Shown here: one piece after another, positions 61,681-64,000 of the stretch
Layout of the letters: every line of letters begins with the position of its first letter
How positions within the stretch are numbered: position 1 is the stretch's first letter
NCBI GenBank assembly: GCA_036872755.1
Contig: JAVHNS010000007.1
Span: forward strand, 1,922,001-1,986,000
DNA: 64,000 nt
Direction: 5' to 3'
Source: Orbilia blumenaviensis
Lineage: Eukaryota; Ascomycota; Orbiliomycetes; Orbiliales; Orbiliaceae
Translations under genes and position numbers: made by a program
The notes under the pieces: model-generated
Told to the model about the DNA's origin: nothing
What the model saw: only the letters and a program-made list of their open reading frames with translations
Database searches by the model: none

Positions 61681-63595
61681 AAAGTCGAAACCAGGTCTAG
61701 TTCGGTTTTTCGGCGTTGCTGCCGCTGCCATACCATGTGCATGCATACCGTATCAATTCGAAAATAAGAAATATCTGGAACAGATGAAACGTTTAGTTAG
61801 ATGAAACGATTTTCACAAAAAAACATTGATTCTTATGTTCGAATGGGTATGATACCCTATCAAATTCACCTCTACAAATATCTAGCCATACTCGGAACAT
61901 CATTCGACACATCTACCCGCCGAAATTATTCCATACACGTACACACTTAGGCTCGGAACTCGGGATATGGCGGCCACGACACGCGAAATGAGTAGAAGCG
62001 CGACCGGAAGGAGACTCTGTCTAGTCGGTACCGGCTCCGCAAACCTAATAAGCTTATATAAAGTGAGTATTGAGCTATAAATATCCATAGTATGACTAAA
62101 GCCCTGTTATATTAGTTGTACAAAAGTCGCAGATTGTAATTGTTTAAATATCAGCCTATAATGACGATACATTGAAGAGCTATAATATTGGGATGCGAGA
62201 ATATCCGAAGTGCTAATAACCCATGGTGTGCGAGGGACTCCTCTTTAGCCATTATGTACTAGTCTCCGAGGTTCGAAGATTAATCTATGTATAAGATAAA
62301 GCGCCCATCTTATATCGTATAGCCTCTCCCATGTAATTACACATCACTATAGCACAATAATATATGGAGGAGCCAATATACACGTTAACTGGCTCAGTTA
62401 ATGGTGTCGGGATTCGTAGATTGATCCATCTCAGTTTAGGCTCCTGTATATATGTAGACGATTTGTGGTCTGTGCATGAGAACTAGTATCAATACTAGCC
62501 TGGACCATAGGACCGCAGGGTCTGGGGCTGTGCTAGAGTACTTCTTTCACAGATCCACCACCCAACGGTCGCACAGCGACCCCTTTACTTTCCAGTATCC
62601 CTTTTGATTGAGTTTCACATGCACAACTAAGTGAGTATATCGCTCCGATTGGGTTGACGGTGCTAACATAGGCATTTGGTTGAGAGGGACGTTAGTTCTG
62701 AGGAATATAGATTCTCTTTTTCGTGGAAACTAGCTTACAGGATATAGATCCGCACCAATGACTACTAGCTTTCTATAAAGGCCAGTCTTTCATCTGGTCC
62801 CGAGGTAATCGGCTTCCAGAGAGCTATATCCATCCTCTAAAATTTGAATTGAATTCATTAATCCTTCGCATATATTGTTCTCGCTCTTTCCGTTCTTTCT
62901 CTCAAACTTTCTGTAGTCTCGCTTCCATCTCTCTTCAAACACGAAGTACTTTTTTTTCTTTTTTTTTGCAAACATAAGCTAAAATTTAAACTAGTGTTTT
63001 GCCATCCACACCCCAATAATTAGTAACTAAAAGAATTATATTTTGAAAAATACTACAATAACAACATACTATTAATTTCTGTCTCTAATTCATCATTGAG
63101 CTTTTGTTGTTTATAGTCTTGGAGCCAAGTTAAAGAACCGCATATCAAGCTTAGCGATTTGCCCTTGTAGTTATTCGTATAAGCTTCCACACGCTATTAC
63201 GTTCAGCCCAAAAGCGGATATTAGGACGTATAGACCGGGTCTATAAGCTGTTATAATTTGCATAAAACTAATAGCGGAGTCTCGTGCTGGTGTGAGGGGC
63301 GACCGGATATACATTTGTAGATATAGGAAGGCCTAAATATTCACACTTGTCGAAAAAATAGTGCGGGTAAAGGCCATTCGCATTATCACTCGTCAGGTTA
63401 TATATGCAATGGAGGGTATATAGCTACTAATGATACCAAGAAAATCTGCCGATTTAATTTTGGTCACATTGGCCGGCTACTAGTGCGAGTAAGATGACAA
63501 AACCAGCTTATTTTTGGTAAGATCATATCCGTTTTCACAGTATCCGACGTTTCGGGGCCATTAATTGTAGCTCTAGTCCAAAATGTTAATTGACA

Positions 63596-63644
63596 GCATA
63601 TGTAAAAGCCGCATATATGTAAAAGCCCGCATATACGTAAAAGC
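63596..63644. repeat. Three-copy minisatellite, about 16-bp unit
   Basis: Units GCATATGTAAAAGCC, GCATATATGTAAAAGCCC and GCATATACGTAAAAGC follow each other directly. Confidence 0.85.
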
Positions 63645-64000
63645 AGACACGTTTGAAAAGAGCATTCATTGATAACGCTTACCCCTCCTGTTCGAGCGAG
63701 ATTTATTAGATTTCCTTATCACAAGCTTTCTTCTGACGTACACTTTCTTCTCTTTTGGTGAGTCCTCGATCTGCATGCATGCATATTTCCGGCTATAGTG
63801 CCATAGCTTGTCGGGGTGCTTGTAATGTCTCAACACTAGGAATGCTAGGAAACTTTTGTTGGTACATCTGTATGAGATAAGCATCACAAGGGCACTCAAG
63901 CGCGAATGACTACTAGGTAATATCATAGTATGAAGCGGGTTGCAATTGGCCGGAGATCCTAGGTGACGTGATATTTGATGAAATGGGGTTCATAGTGCAC

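Larger units (their letters stand above)
59847..64000. other. Gene-free end of window
   Basis: A/T-rich with no gene supported. It holds three copies of a GTTGGTACC-type repeat between 60314 and 61680 and a three-copy tandem at 63596-63644. Open frames near 62790-62975 and 63666-63926 (minus) are Lys/Arg-rich products of A/T-rich DNA. Confidence 0.5.

Noticed and set aside
24300..64000. Search for transposase, reverse transcriptase or helicase motifs to explain the gene-poor region
   Set aside because: None was seen in the translated frames; old, decayed elements may still be present but cannot be shown by eye.

Overview
This window is nuclear DNA of a filamentous ascomycete, most likely a member of Pezizomycotina. 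The evidence is short spliceosomal introns (about 56-140 nt) with GT..AG ends, most with a CTAAC-like branch site, together with recognisable fungal genes: an endocytic AP180-type protein, F-box proteins, a CFEM-like protein, a FUT8-like glycosyltransferase and an NTM1-type protein methyltransferase. I cannot name genus or species; the long gene-poor stretches would fit a large, repeat-bearing genome.

Layout. 1-842 is the 3' end of an AP180/ANTH-type clathrin adaptor with four NPF motifs. 1857-2894 (minus) is an unknown, probably secreted 345-aa protein. 3707-4172 is a foldback element whose 93-bp arms differ at one base. 4587-7325 (minus) carries two F-box reading frames that touch each other and may be one spliced gene. 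After about 4 kb of mostly non-coding DNA, 11-24 kb is the ordinary gene block: a 726-aa disordered Glu/Lys/Pro/Ala-rich protein, a membrane-anchored protein with two eight-cysteine CFEM-like modules, a small unknown protein, a type II membrane FUT8/NodZ-like glycosyltransferase (4 exons) and an NTM1-like N-terminal methyltransferase (3 exons). Several genes here and at 1.9-2.9 kb show the same oddity: the coding strand is C-rich at the 5' end and switches to G/T-rich at the 3' end.

From about 24 kb to the end the window is gene-poor. The only convincing genes in the last 36 kb are five co-oriented paralogues of one zinc-finger family, named ZNF1 to ZNF5 here (28.4, 32.3, 39.8, 51.8 and 58.7 kb). 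All share a basic patch, a C2H2 finger, an invariant six-residue spacer and a C2HC finger with an R-x-D-N-L core. ZNF1-3 also share short 5' exons with two phase-1 introns, an acidic/aromatic mini-exon, a second basic motif and a C-terminal amphipathic tail. ZNF4 and ZNF5 form a second subfamily with a 14-residue loop between the first two zinc-binding cysteines. The same gene-poor DNA is enriched for a short dispersed word (GGTCTCGT / ACGAGACC, ten copies between 32 and 62 kb, none noticed before 32 kb) and contains short coding-like relics.

This locally expanded zinc-finger family is the most interesting feature. Whether its members are transcription factors, genome-defence factors or something else cannot be read from the sequence; the dispersed word is a candidate, untested target. 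I saw no convincing tRNA, rRNA or CRISPR array, and no intact transposon coding region.
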